This document shows, piece after piece, positions 19,918 through 31,238 of a DNA stretch of 64,000 nucleotides. Numbering within the stretch: the stretch's first letter is position 1; every line of letters begins with the position of its first letter. The notes under the pieces are model-generated. The model saw only the letters and a list, made by a program, of their open reading frames with translations, was not told the DNA's origin and did not search any database. A program made the position numbers and the translations under genes. The stretch spans positions 62,723,559 through 62,787,558 of the forward strand of contig NC_092040.1 in assembly GCF_003086295.3 (NCBI RefSeq), read 5' to 3'. The DNA comes from Arachis hypogaea. Lineage: Eukaryota > Streptophyta > Magnoliopsida > Fabales > Fabaceae.

Positions 19918-22150
19918 TGATCGGGGTAAAACTTGTCTCTCAACAAATTCTCATTCGGCAAGTGTACTGAATTTGTCGTCAAGTAAAAACTCACAATAGA
20001 GTGAGGTCGAATCCCATAGGGATTGATTGATCAAGCAACTTTAATTAGAGGAATGACCTAGTTGAGCGAATTCATGAATAGAGTTGATAATTGCAGAAAT
20101 TAAAATGGCGAGAAAGTAAATGACTGGAAGTAAATAGCAGAATTGTAAATGGGAATGGGAGAATTGCTCATAAAAGTAAATTGCAGAAAATAAAGAGAAT
20201 GGGTAAGATCAGAAATGGGGAGTTCATTGGGCTTAGGAGATGTTGCATTCTCTGGATCAATTTCATTTTCATCTCTTCCTCAATCAATGCACTCATTGAT
20301 CTCCTTGGCAATCTTAAGTGATTGAATCACAATTTCTTGCAATTCAATCTCTCAAATCTTGATCAATAGCTAATTCCTTGGTCAATTGCTCATGAGAAGA
20401 GATGAAGTGTGGTCATTGATTATACCACATGCACTTCCCAAATCAAATGCTTAAAGGGTTATAGCCACATACCCATCCACACTCAATTTGGTCCAGCATG
20501 AGAAAGCATTTCTAGCTAATCTCTTCATTCCTCTTTCAAGGATCCGAAGAGATCCATGTTTGAATAGCTTCTTTTCCAAGATAACTATCCAATTGGATGA
20601 AGATCGAAAGCTTTCAAGTAAAATCAAAAGGAAAGATAGAAGAAGAATAAGAAAATTAGTATTGATCCATCAAATTACAACAGAGCTCCCTAACCCAATG
20701 AAAGGGGTTTAGTTGTTCATAGCTCTAGAAATTAAAATCAAAGATGGAGAATACATGATAAAGCTAGAAGTGCAAAGAAAGTAAATACAAAGAGTAGTTC
20801 TCTTTCCTAGCTCCTCCCAAAAGCTCCTCTCTATTTCAAAACTACTCCTATATATACTACTCTTCTCAGCTTCTAGTTAGCTCTTCAAGTCTTGGGCCTC
20901 TGGATCTTTGAGCTTGAAGCAGTTCCTTTCTTTAATTGGGCTTGGCTTACTTGCAAAGAGAAAGTGTGAAATGGGCATAGTCTTTAGCTCAAGACGTTAG
21001 GGGTGTTTAACATTTAATGAAAATACAAGTTCGAGAACGTTAGTGACACTTAACATTGTCACTAACGTTGCCATGCACCCCTTTGCCTCACGTTAAAGCC
21101 CACGTTAACTGGGTTAACGTGGCTTTTAACTTTGCCTTGCTAGCCTTCGAGAACGTTAGTGACACTCAACATTGTCACTAACGTTCAAGTGTGCCCCTCC
21201 TTGCTTCATGTTAAAGCTCACGTTAAATAGGTTAACGTGGCTTCTAACGTGGCTTTTGCCAACCTTCGAGAACATTAGTGACACTCAACATTGTCACTAA
21301 CGTTCAAGTGTGCCCCTTGGTCTCACGTTAGAGTCCATGTTAACTGGGTTAACGTGGCTTCTAACGTGGCCATTCTTAGCCATCCCAAGGTTAGTGACAA
21401 AGTTAGGTGTCACTAACGTTGGATCATTCTTCATTCCTCATCGTTAGCTTCCACGTTAACCAAGTTAACGTGGAGGTTGACGTGGCTCTTGGGGGTTGTG
21501 TGGTTGCTCCAACGTTAGTGATAATGTTGAGTGTCACTAACGTTGTCGACAACTCTCCATCTCTTGGTTAACGTGGGAGTTAACGTGGCTCTTTGCACCT
21601 TAGGCCAACGTTAGTGACAATGTTGAGTGTCACTAACGTTGGCTTCTCTTCCCCCTTTAACGTTAGAGGCCACGTTAACTAGGTTAACGTGGCTCTAACG
21701 TGGCCATTTGTGAGCAATTGCCAACGTTAGTGACAATGTTAAGTGTCACTAACATTGGCTCAACTTCTCTTCTCCACGTTAGAGTTCACGTTAACTTAGT
21801 TAACGTGACTCTTTAACGTGGGCATTGATGGCTTTTGAGAGTGTTTTTGGCAATCACTTTTCTCCTTAACTTTGCAAGTTACCTCCCATTCTTTGCTTCC
21901 TTTGGTCCTGAAATCAAGCAATAGAGTGCATCAAAGTTCTAGTCCACGTCATTGGTAATGCAATATACAATTTTGTCATTAAAATCATGCAAAATCCTCA
22001 TGAAATAATGTAAAATGCACAATGTATGCTTGAATCAAAGTCTGAGTGAATATTTGCCCAAAACTAACTTATTTCCTAAGAAAATGCATGAAATTACCTA
22101 AAAACAGAAAAGAAAAGGTCAGTGAAACTGGCCAAAATGCCCTGGCATCA
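19918..22150 (-). mobile_element. Solo LTR, antisense, inside element C protease
   Basis: It is 2233 bp, reads TGATCGGGG...GGCATCA on the plus strand and is flanked by the duplication AGATG (19913-19917 and 22151-22155). No internal coding region or second LTR is present, so it is best read as a solo LTR left by LTR-LTR recombination. On the minus strand it starts TGATGCCAGGGCATTTTGG and ends with a U5-like block (about 19960-20040) resembling the other LTRs (ATCCCTATGGGATTCGACC, TACTTGACGAC, CACTTGCCGA), which fixes the orientation. The 74-codon ORF at 20488 is not supported. Confidence 0.87.
20995..21830 (-). repeat. Inverted-repeat array in the solo LTR
   Basis: At least six units contain AACGTTAGTGACA, a short centre, then TGTCACTAACGTT, which fold as hairpins. 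They alternate with CACGTTAACT-GGGTTAACGTGG-type palindromes. The units recur about every 85-125 bp. The motif differs from GGCGTT-AACGCC but has the same design: short palindromes concentrated in the U3 half of an LTR. Confidence 0.85.
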
Positions 22151-23469
22151 AGATGCCCCAAAATGACTCAGAAAAGCCATTGTCTATCCTACTCGGACAA
22201 CCTTTCTTGAAGACCTCGAAGTTCAAATTAGATGCTTTTGCAGGCACATACTCTTTTGAAATAGACGGCCAAGTAGTAAGCTTCAATCTGAATGGAGTTA
22301 TGAAGCACCCTCCAGAAGATCATTCTATCTTCCAGTGTGACATCATAGATGAAACTGTAGCTGAAGTTCACCAAGAAGAGTTTGAAGATAAGTACATAGG
22401 ACAAGGTCCAAGTGTGGGGAATTCCGAGGACAATGCAGGCACTCTACCACTGCCATCAGTTCCAGATAATCCAGAGCCAGACCATGATCAGAAGTTAGAA
22501 TTGAAACCCCTCCCTCCACACCTCAAATATGCTTACCTCGAGGACAAGCAGAAGTTTCTAGTTATCATTGCACAGGACCTCACTTCTCAGCAGGAAAAGC
22601 AGTTACTTAGTGTGTTGAGGAAGCACAAGAAAGCAATTGGGTGGAGTTTAGCAGACATAGTAGGCATCAACCCTCAAGTTTCTGAGCACAGGATATTTTT
22701 AGAACAAAGAGCAAGAACTGTTCGTCAACCCCAAAGAAGATTGAACCCCACTATTTTAGAGGTTGTCAAGAAGGAAGTGACCAGACTATTAGCGGCAGGT
22801 ATTATCTACCCCATCTCAGACAGTGAATGGGTGAGCCCGGTGCAAGTGGTACCCAAGAAGTCTGGAGTCACTATAGTGAAGAATGAGCATGGAGAGCTCA
22901 TAGCAACCAGAGTACAGAACACCTGGAGGGTCTGTATTGATTACAGGCGTCTCAACCAAGCTACTCGTAAGGATCACTACCTTTTTCCATTCATTGATCA
23001 AATGTTGGATCGCCTGTCAGGTAAATCCCATTATTGCTTTTTAGATGGTTACACAGGCTATTTCCAGATTCATATAGCTCCTGAGGATCAGGAAAAGACT
23101 ACCTTTACATGTCCCTTTGGGATTTATGCTAACAAGAGAATGCCCTTTGGCCTGTGCAATGCACCAGCTACCTTTCAGAGGTGCATGATGAGTCTTTTCT
23201 CTGATCTTATTGAGGACTGTATGGAGGTTTTTATGGACGATTTTAGCATTTATGGTGATTCTTTTAACCTTTGCTTGGATAGTTTATCTAGAGTATTAGA
23301 TAGATGTGTCAGTACAAACCTTGTATTGAATTTTGAAAAATGTCATTCTATGGTTAAACAAGGAATCGTACTGGGACATGTTGTATCTAATACTGGCATT
23401 TCTATAGATCCAACAAAGGTCGATGTTATTTCTAGTTTGCCTTACCCCTCTTCCGTAAGGGAAGTCTGT

Positions 23470-24925
23470 TGGTGCACGCAATTGCAATCACACGTTTGCA
23501 ATCCCGCACAACTAACCAGCAAGTGCACTGGGTCGTCCAAGTAATACCTTACGTGAGTAAGGGTCGATCCCACGGAGATTGTCGGCTTGAAGCAAGCTAT
23601 GGTTATCTTGTAACTCTTAGTCAGGATAACAATAATTATCAGGGTTGATTGTAAAAAGCAAAAGAACATGAACTAAGTACTTGTTTTGCAGTAATGGAAA
23701 ACAGGTTGAGCTTTTGGAGATGCTCTATCTTCTGAATCTCTGCTTTCCTACTGTCTTTTTCTTCAAGCACGCAAGACTCCTTCCACGGCAAGCTGTATGT
23801 AGGGTTTCACCGTTGTCAATGGCTACCTCCCATCCTCTCAGTGAAAATGTTCATGGCGCTCTGTCACAGCACGGCTAATCATCTGTCGGTTCTCAATTGG
23901 GTTGGAAAAGAATCCAATGATTCTTTTGCGTCTGTCACTAACGCCCAGCCCTCAGGAGTTTGAAGCTCGTCACAATCATTTAATCCTTGAATCCTACTCA
24001 AAATACCACAGACAAGGTTTAGACCTTCCGGATTCTCTTGAATGCCGCCATCAACTCTAGCTTATACAACGAAGATTCTGATTAAGGAATCCAAGAGTTA
24101 TTCACTCAATCTAAAGTAGAACGGATGTGGTTGTCAGGCACACGTTCATAGGCGAGAATGATGATGAGTGTCACGGATCATCACATTCATCAGGTTGAAG
24201 AACAAGTGATATCTTAGAATAGAAGCAAGCGTGATTGAATGAAAAATAGTAGTAATTGCATTAATCCATCAAGACACAGCAGAGCTCCTCACCCCCAACC
24301 ATGGGGTTTAGAGACTCATGCTGTAGAAGATACAATGAGAAACGTGTAAAGTGTCATGAGGTCCAGATACAATGTCAAAAGATCCTATTAATAGTGAACT
24401 AGTAACCTAGGGTATACAGAAATGAGTAAATGACATAAAAATCCACTTCCGGGGTCCACTTGGTGTGTGCTTGGGCTGAGCATTGAAGCTTTTATGTGTA
24501 GAGGCTTTTTCTGGAGTTAAACGCCAGCTTTTATGCCAGTTTGGGTGTTTAAACGCCGGGAATTCTAAAGCTGATTTGCAACGCCGGTTTGGGCCATCAA
24601 ATCTCGGGCAAAGTATGGACTATTATACATTGCTGGAAAGCCCAGGATGTCTACTTTCTAACGCCGTTGAGAGCGCGCCAATTGGGAGGTCAGAATCCAA
24701 CAGCATCTGCAGTCCTTTTTAGCCTCTGAATCAGATTTTTGCTCAGGACCCTCAATTTCAGCCAGAAAATACCTGAAAAATCAGAAAAACACACAAACTC
24801 ATAGTAAAGTCTAGAAAAGTGAATTTTAACTAAAAACTAATAAAAAATATAATAAAAACTAACTAAAATATACTAAAAACATACTAAAAACAATGCCAAA
24901 AAGCGTACAAAATATTCGCTCATCA
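23470..24925 (-). repeat. Element E 3' LTR
   Basis: It is 1456 bp, beginning (plus strand) TGGTGCACG and ending GCTCATCA. Compared with the 5' LTR it lacks about 31 bases in the palindrome region (near 24545) and about 24 bases near 24685. Otherwise it is close. The 31-base loss removes one half-site of the 31-nt pair. Confidence 0.9.
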
Positions 24926-25847
24926 CAACACCAAACTTAAATTGTTGCTTGTCCCCAAGCAACTGAAAATCAAGATAGAATAAAAAGAAGAGAATATACT
25001 ATAGACTCCAAAATATCAAAGAAACTTAGCTCCAATTAGATGAGCGGGACTAGTAGCTTTTTGCTTCTGAACAGTTTCGGCATCTCACTTTATCCTTTGA
25101 AGTCTAGAATGATTAGCATCCATAGGAACTCAGAACTCAGATAGTGTTATTGATTCTCCTAGTTAAGTATGATGATTCTTGAACATAGCTACTTTATGAG
25201 TCTTGGCTGTGGCCCAAAGCACTCTGTCTTCCAGTATTACCACCAGTTACATACATGCCACAGACACATACTTGGGTGAACCTTTTCAGATTGTGACTCA
25301 GCTTTGCTAGAGTCCCCAATTAGAGGAGTCCAGGGTTCTTAAGCACACTCTTTTTGCCTTGGATCACAACTTTATTATTTATTTATTATTATATATATAT
25401 ATATATGTATAAAATTTTTTTTGCAAGCTTTTCATTGCTTTTTCTTGCTTCAAGAATCATTTTTATGATTTTTCAGATCCTCAATAACATTTCTCCTTTT
25501 CCATCATTCTTTCAAGAGCCAACAATTTTAACATTCTTAAAACAACAAATTCAAAAGACATATGCACTGTTCAAGCATTCATTCAGAAAACAAAAAGTAT
25601 TGTCACCACATCAAACTAATTCAACTAGTTTTCGAGATAAATTCGCAATCCTGTACTTCTTGTTCTTTTGTAATAAAAACATTTTTCATTTAAGAAAGGT
25701 GATGGATTCATAGGACATTCATAGCTTTAAGGCATAGACACTAAGATACCAATAATCATGTAATAAGACACAAACATAGATAAACATAAGCATAAAAATT
25801 CGAAAAATAGAAAATAAAGAACAAGGAGATTAAAGAACGGGTCCACC
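24926..25847 (-). other. Element E 3' tail, primer-position motif and conserved block (25034-25368)
   Basis: CAACACCAAACTTAAATTG (24926-24944) is the reverse complement of the A/B primer-position motif. The block 25034-25368 matches B 10529-10862. A (TA)n run lies near 25388-25408. The 119-codon plus-strand ORF here overlaps the conserved antisense tail and is not supported. Confidence 0.65.
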
Positions 25848-26175
25848 TTAGTGATGGCGGCTTGTTCTTCCTCTTGAAGATCTTATGGAGTGCCTGAGCT
25901 CCTCAATGTCTCTTCCTTGCCTTTGTTGCTCCTCTCTCATGATTCTATGATCTTCTTTAATTTCATGGAGGAGGATGGACTGTTCTTGGTGCTCCACCCT
26001 TAGTTGTCCCATGTTGGAACTCCATTCTCCTAGGGAGGTGTTGATTTGCTCCCAATAGTTTTGGGGAGGAAAGTGCATCCCTTGAGATGAATATCTCCAT
26101 CTCCCATGGCTCGGAGGTGGAAGCTTTTGCCTTCCCTTTCCTCTTTCTAGAGGTTTCTCCGGCCTTAGGTTCCAT
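25848..26175 (-). pseudogene. Element E accessory ORF remnant with large internal deletion
   Basis: On the minus strand the N-terminal 32 or so residues (KAGETSRKRKGKAKAST, from the ATG at 26175) are joined directly to the C-terminal part that begins at GMHFPPQNYWEQ, and they run to the natural C-terminus SSRGRTSRHH at 25848. Relative to B about 790 bases are missing, covering the EFYAN and ARGWLEF region. Both breakpoints contain CTCAAGGG in B (about 9035 and 9836), so the deletion probably arose through this short homology. The join also changes frame. The coiled coil is kept. Confidence 0.78.
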
Positions 26176-26372
26176 AAATGATTATGGAGAAATAAAAAGC
26201 AACGCTTTTACCACACCAAACTTAGACGGTTTGCTCGTCCTCGAGCAAAAGAAGAAAGAAGAGAGAGAGTGGTGGGGTAGGTGGGGATCCTGTGGGGTCC
26301 ACAGATCCTGAGGTGTCAAGGATAATTCATCGCTGCACCGAGTGGCGAGCAAAAATGCTCCTTCTACCAATC

Positions 26373-26544
26373 CTGGCGTTAAACGCCGGGCTGGTGCCCA
26401 TTTCTGGCATTTAACGCCAGCTTGGTGCCCATTCCTGGCGTTTAACGCCAGTCTGGTGCCCCTTTCTAGCATTAAACGCCCAAAATGGTGCCAGACTGGG
26501 CGTTAAACGCCCATTTGCTGCTCTTACTGGCGTTTAAACGCCAG
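26373..26544 (-). repeat. Palindrome array (element E)
   Basis: Six units start near 26373, 26405, 26436, 26467, 26498 and 26528, a period of 30-32 nt, with GGCGTTAAACGCC and variants. The position between the gag-pro tail and the accessory ORF is the same as in A and B. Sequence 26180-26300 is the shortened upstream region: the TATA-box segment of B (about 8555-8865) is missing, with CTCTCTCTTCTT-like sequence at the join. Confidence 0.88.
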
Positions 26545-26681
26545 CAAGTTTTCCTCCAGGGTGTGCTGTTGTTTCTTTATATTTTTCATTCTGTTTCTGC
26601 TTTTTCAATTGATTTTGTGACTTTCCATGATCATCAACCTATAGAAAACATAAAATAACAAAGGAAAATAATAAATATAAC

Positions 26682-26714
26682 ATTGGGTTGCCTCCCAACA
26701 AGTGCTTCTTTAAT
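26682..26714 (-). other. Conserved hairpin after the stop (element E)
   Basis: The plus strand reads ATTGGGTTGCCTCCCAAC, the reverse complement of the A/B hairpin, followed by the AAGCACTT-like upstream part. It lies just downstream of the fused stop at 26748-26750. Confidence 0.58.
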
Positions 26715-26747
26715 GTCAGTAGCTTGACAGTGGGCTCTCATGGAGCC

Positions 26748-28801
26748 TCACAGATACTCAGAGCCATGTTGGAACCTCCCAACACCAAACTTAGAGTTTG
26801 AATGTGGGGGTTCAACACCAAACTTAGAAGTTGGTTGTGGCCTCCCAACACCAAGCTTAGATTCTGACTGTGGGGGCTCTGTTTGATTCTGTTTTGAGAG
26901 AAGCTCTTCATGCTTCCTTTCCATGGTTACAGAAGGAGAACCTTGAGTTTTATAGTTTGCACTGTCTGCAAGCCACCAAGCTTCCTGAATAGTAAATAAT
27001 TGCTCATCCGGAAAGGTTTCAGAGATCTCAGTAGGAGGGAGGGATGCTCCTGCTACTGGTTCTATCCAGGACAGGTGATCAGCTACTTGATTCTCTGTCT
27101 CTTTTCTGTCTCTTATTTCTATATCAAACTCTTACAGAAGCAACACCCATCTTATGAGCCTGGGTTTTGAATCCTGCTTTGTGATAAGTACTTAAGAGAA
27201 GCATGGTCAGTGTACACAATCACTTTTGACCCTACTAAATAGGATCTAAACTTGTCAATGGCATAAACCACTGCAAGTGACTCTTTTTCTGTGGTTGTGT
27301 AATTATTTTGTGCGTCATTTAGAACACGGCTAGCATAATAAATGACGTGTAGAAGCTTGTTGTGCCTCTGTCCCAGCACTGCACCAATAGCATGGTCACT
27401 GGCATCACACATTAGTTCGAATGGTAATGTCCAATCTGATACAGAGATGACTGGTGCTGTAACCAGCTTGGCTTTCAGGGTCTCAAACGCCTGTAGACAC
27501 TCTGTGTCAAACACAAATGGTGTGTCAGCAGCTAGCAGGTTGCTTAGAGGTTTTGCAATTTTTGAAAAATCCTTTATAAACCTTCTGTAGAATCCTGCAT
27601 GCCCCAGAAAGCTTCTGATTGCCTTAACATTGGCAGGTGGTGGTAATTTTTCAATTACTTCTACCTTTGCTTGATCCACCTCTATTCCCTTGTTTGAAAT
27701 CTTGTGCCCAAGGACAATTCTTTCAGTCACCATAAAGTGACATTTCTCCCAGTTTAAGACCAGGTTAGTCTCTTGGCATCTCTTCAGGACAAGTGCTAGA
27801 TGATCAAGACAGGAGCTGAATGAGTCTCCAAATACTGAGAAGTCATCCATGAAGACTTCCAGGAACTTCTCTACCATATCAGAGAAGATAGAGAGCATGC
27901 ACCTCTGAAAGGTTGCAGGTGCATTACACAGACCAAAAGGCATCCTTCTGTAGGCAAATACTCCAGAAGGACATGTGAATGCTGTTTTCTCTTGATCCCG
28001 AGGATCTACTGCAATTTGGTTGTAACCTGAATAGCCATCCAAAAAGTAGTAGTATTCATGACCTGCTAGTCTCTCTAGCATCTGGTCTATGAATGGTAAA
28101 GGAAAATGATCCTTTCTGGTGACTGTATTGAGCCTTCTGTAGTCAATACACATGCGCCACCCTGTAACTGTTCTTGTAGGAACCAGTTCATTCTTTTCAT
28201 TATGAACCACTGTCATGCCTCCCTTCTTGGGGACAACGTGGACAGGGCTCACACAGGGGCTATCAGAAATAGGATAAATAATCCCAGCCTCTAGTAACTT
28301 AGTGAACTCTTTCTGCACCACCTCCTTCATGGCTGGATTTAGCCGCCTTTGTGGTTGAACCACTGGCTTAGCATCATCCTCCAATAGGATCTTGTGCATG
28401 CATCTTGCTGGGATAATGCCCTTAAGTTCACTTATGGACCAACCAAGAGCTGTCTTGTGTATCCTTAGCACTTGAATTAGTGCTTCCTCTTCCTATGGAT
28501 TTAAAGCAGAGCTTATGATCACTGGAAAAGTGTCACCTTCTCCCAGAAATGCATATTTCAGGGATGGTGGTAGTGGCTTGAGCTCGAGTTTAGGAGGCTT
28601 ATCTTCTTCTTGAGGAATTTTCAGAATTTCTTTTATTTCCTTTAGTTCCTCCAGATCAGGCTGAACATCTTTAAAGATGTCATCTAGCTCTGATTCAAGA
28701 CTTTTAGTCATATTGACCTCCTCCACCAAAGAGTCAATAATATCAGTGCTCATGTAGTCATTTGATGTGTTTGGATGCTGCATAGCTTTGACAACATTCA
28801 A
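26748..28801 (-). pseudogene. Element E RT and RNase H, fused to a gag-pro tail of the A/B type
   Basis: Minus-strand frame with a TAG at 28493-28495 (G has Gln), then an open stretch of 439 codons to 27152. RT motifs: [35 protein letters not shown] (W to C change), [38 protein letters not shown]. RNase H motifs include [15 protein letters not shown] and VYTDHASLKYL. A one-base loss near 27185 shifts the frame; the new frame continues through FDIEIRDRK and VADHLSW, then near 26950 switches to KHEELLSKQ and NSKFGVG repeats, which belong to the end of an A/B gag-pro. Integrase, which follows at this point in G, is lost. Confidence 0.87.
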
Positions 28802-30702
28802 TTGAACTTATCCTCATTGACTCTCAGGGTTAATTCCCCTTTTTGGACATCAATGAGGGTCTGTCCAGTTGCTAGGAAAGGTCTTCCTAGAATGAGAGTT
28901 GCACTCTTGTGCTCCTCCATTTCCAGCATTACAAAGTCAGTGGGAAAGGAAAATGGCCCAACCTTGACAATCATGTCCTCAATTATGCCTGATGGGTATT
29001 TAGTGGAGCCATCAGCAAGTTGGAGACATATCCTGGTTGGTTTGACTTCTTCAGTCAAGCCAAGCTTTCTGATAGTGGATGCAGGTATTAGATTGATACT
29101 AGCTCCAAGGTCACACAAGGCTGTCTTGGTGCAAGCACCTTCTAATGTGCATGGTATCATAAAGCTTCCTGGATCTTGAAGCTTTTCTGGTAAGCTTTTC
29201 AGAATGACTGCACTGCATTCTTCAGTGAGAAACACTTTTTCAGTTTCTCTCCAATCCTTCTTATGACTTAAGATCTCTTTCATGAACTTAGCATAAGAAG
29301 GTATTTGCTCAAGTGCCTCTGCAAACGGAATCTTTATTTCAAGAGTCCTTAAATAGTCTGCAAAGTGGGCAAATTGCTTATCCTGTTCTGCTTGGCGGAG
29401 TTTCTAAGGATAAGGCATCTTGGCTTTATATTCAACAACCTTAGTTGCTGTAGGTTTATTCCTTACAGAGGTGCTTGGAGAAGCCTTTTTAGAGGGGTTA
29501 CTATCAGCATTCTCAAGTGTCTGATTCCCCATTGGCATTTGAACGCCAGGATTGGGTTAAGAATGGGCGTTTAACGCCAACTTTTCCCCCTTTTCTGGCA
29601 TTTGAACGCCATAAATGGGCAGGGAATGGGCGTTTAACGCCAGCTTTTCCCCCCTTTCTGGCATTTGGACGCCAAGAGTATTCCTCTCTAGGCTCTTACT
29701 GTCCTCAGAGGGATTTCGGACAGTGGTTTGGTTATCCTCTGTCAATTGTTCCTTTATTGGCTTCTTGCTACTTTGAGCAGTGTTATTCAATGTCTTCCCA
29801 CTCCTCAGTTGAACTGCTTGGCATTCTTCTGTTATCTGTTTAGATAACTACTATTTTGCCTGATTCAACTGTGATTCTATGTTCTTGTTAGCAATTTTAG
29901 TTTCTTGGAGCATCTCTTTAAATTCTACTAACTGTTTTGTCATCAGGTGTAATTGCTGATTAAGCTCAACCATCTGTTCTTGAGGATTAGGATTAGTGGC
30001 TACTGCCATAACTTTTTCTTTTATAGAGGACTCATTGCTAGAGTACAAATGTTGATTTCTAGCAATAGTATCTATAAGCTCTTGAGCCTCCTCAATCGTT
30101 TTCCTCATATGTATAGATCCACCAGCTGAGTGGTCTAGAGACATCTGAGCTTTTTCTGTAAGCCCATAGTAGAAGATGTCTAGCTGTACCCACTCTGAAA
30201 ACATTTCAGAGGGGCATTTTCTTAGCATACCTCTATACCTCTCCCAAGCATCATAAAGGGATTCATTATCCTCTTGTTTAAAGCCTTGGATGTCCAGCCT
30301 TAGCTGTGTCATCCTTTTTGGAGGGTAAAATTGATTCAGGAATTTGTCTGATAACTGTCTCCATGTTTTTATGCTTGCTGTGGGTTGGTTATTCAACCAC
30401 CTCTTAGCTTGATCTTTTACAGCAAAAGGAAACAGTAATAATCTGTAGACATTTTGATCTACCTCTTTATCACGTACTATGTCAGCAATTTGTAAGAATT
30501 GTGCCAGAAACTCAGTAGGTTCTTCCTATGGAAGACCGAAATACTGGCAATTTTGCTGCACCATGATGATGAGTTGAGGATTTAGCTCAAAGTTGCTTGC
30601 TTTAATGGGAGGTATACAGATGCTACTCCCATATGCAGCTGTAATGGGGTTAGCATATGACCCCAGAGTCCTTCTAGATTGCTCAATTCCTCTTAGGTCC
30701 AT
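28798..30702 (-). pseudogene. Element E gag-protease
   Basis: It starts at the ATG at 30702 (minus) with MDLRGIEQSRRTLGSYA and is in one frame to 28798. Stops are at 30526-30528 (TAG), near 29850 (tandem stops) and near 29403. The gag core reads FPFAVKDQAKRWLNNQP, FYPPKRMTQLRLD and ESLYDAWERYRGMLRKCPSEM. A palindrome-derived segment (29532-29675) is translated as GVQMPERGEKLALNAHS-like repeats. The protease has ALCDLGASINLIP (about 29086-29124) and TLILGRPFLATGQTL. At 28798-28801 a one-base deletion separates it from the RT frame. There is no zinc knuckle. G has the same organisation with different lesions. Confidence 0.85.
29532..29675 (-). repeat. Palindrome array inside element E gag-pro coding region
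   Basis: Five units start near 29532, 29564, 29596, 29628 and 29659 (plus-strand coordinates), a period of 31-32 nt. They alternate TGGCATTTGAACGCCA and GGGCGTTTAACGCCA and lie inside the reading frame between gag and protease. G has the same arrangement at 60585-60790. Confidence 0.85.
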
Positions 30703-31214
30703 GATGGAGAAAGGGAATATGATACGGATTCACAAGTACAGTAATTTTTTTTAAACTAAAAGTGACCGAAAAAAATAAAATAAAATAAATGGAAAATAAA
30801 ATAAAATTTCAAAAACTAAAAGAAAATAAGATCAAAACAAATTAAAAACTAAATCAATTAGTTAATTGAGAAGATTATGATTGAAAATTATTTTGAAAAA
30901 GATTTGACTTTTGAAAAGAGGAAAGAGAAAAACAACAAAATGACACCAAACTTAAAATTTTTAGAAAATCAAACACAAATTTTCGAAAACTTAAAGGAAA
31001 ACACAAAGAAGACACCAAACTTAGAATTTTTAAGGATCAAGACAGGACTAAAGATATGCAAATTCGAAAAATAAAAGAAAACAAACGCATGCAATTGACA
31101 CCAAACTTAAAATATGAAACTAAACTCAAATAAAAGACTCTAAACCAACAAAAAAAATAAAACAGTCCTAATCTAAGCAACAAGATAAACCGTCAGTTGT
31201 CCAAACTCGAACAA
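30703..31214 (-). other. Element E leader
   Basis: A short A-rich (plus strand) leader between the primer site and gag, with three copies of ACACCAAACTTA, the reverse complement of the TAAGTTTGGTGT motif (near 30950, 31012 and 31099). There is no credible ORF. Confidence 0.65.
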
Positions 31215-31232
31215 TCCCCGGCAACGGCGCCA
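31215..31232 (-). other. Primer binding site, tRNA-Asp type (element E)
   Basis: The plus strand reads TCCCCGGCAACGGCGCCA, a perfect reverse complement of the B and C sites, six bases inside the 5' LTR. Confidence 0.9.
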
Positions 31233-31238
31233 AAAACT

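Larger units (their letters stand above)
19459..23469 (+). pseudogene. Element C protease and N-terminal RT, interrupted by the solo LTR
   Basis: The protease active site CDLGACISIMP (about 19725-19757) runs to DFYILEM at 19917. The 2233-bp solo LTR follows, and the frame resumes at 22156 with the second protease motif LLGQPFLKTS. The RT follows in the same open frame: [55 protein letters not shown] and FMDDFSIYG (the catalytic Asp pair, about 23233-23241). The RT stops at 23469, where E is inserted, and continues at 32754 with [18 protein letters not shown]. Motifs are those of Athila-type RT. No stop lies in the 22156-23469 part. Confidence 0.88.

Noticed and set aside
25354..25713. 119-codon plus-strand ORF
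   Set aside because: Lies antisense to the conserved tail of E and includes a TA microsatellite; no domain.
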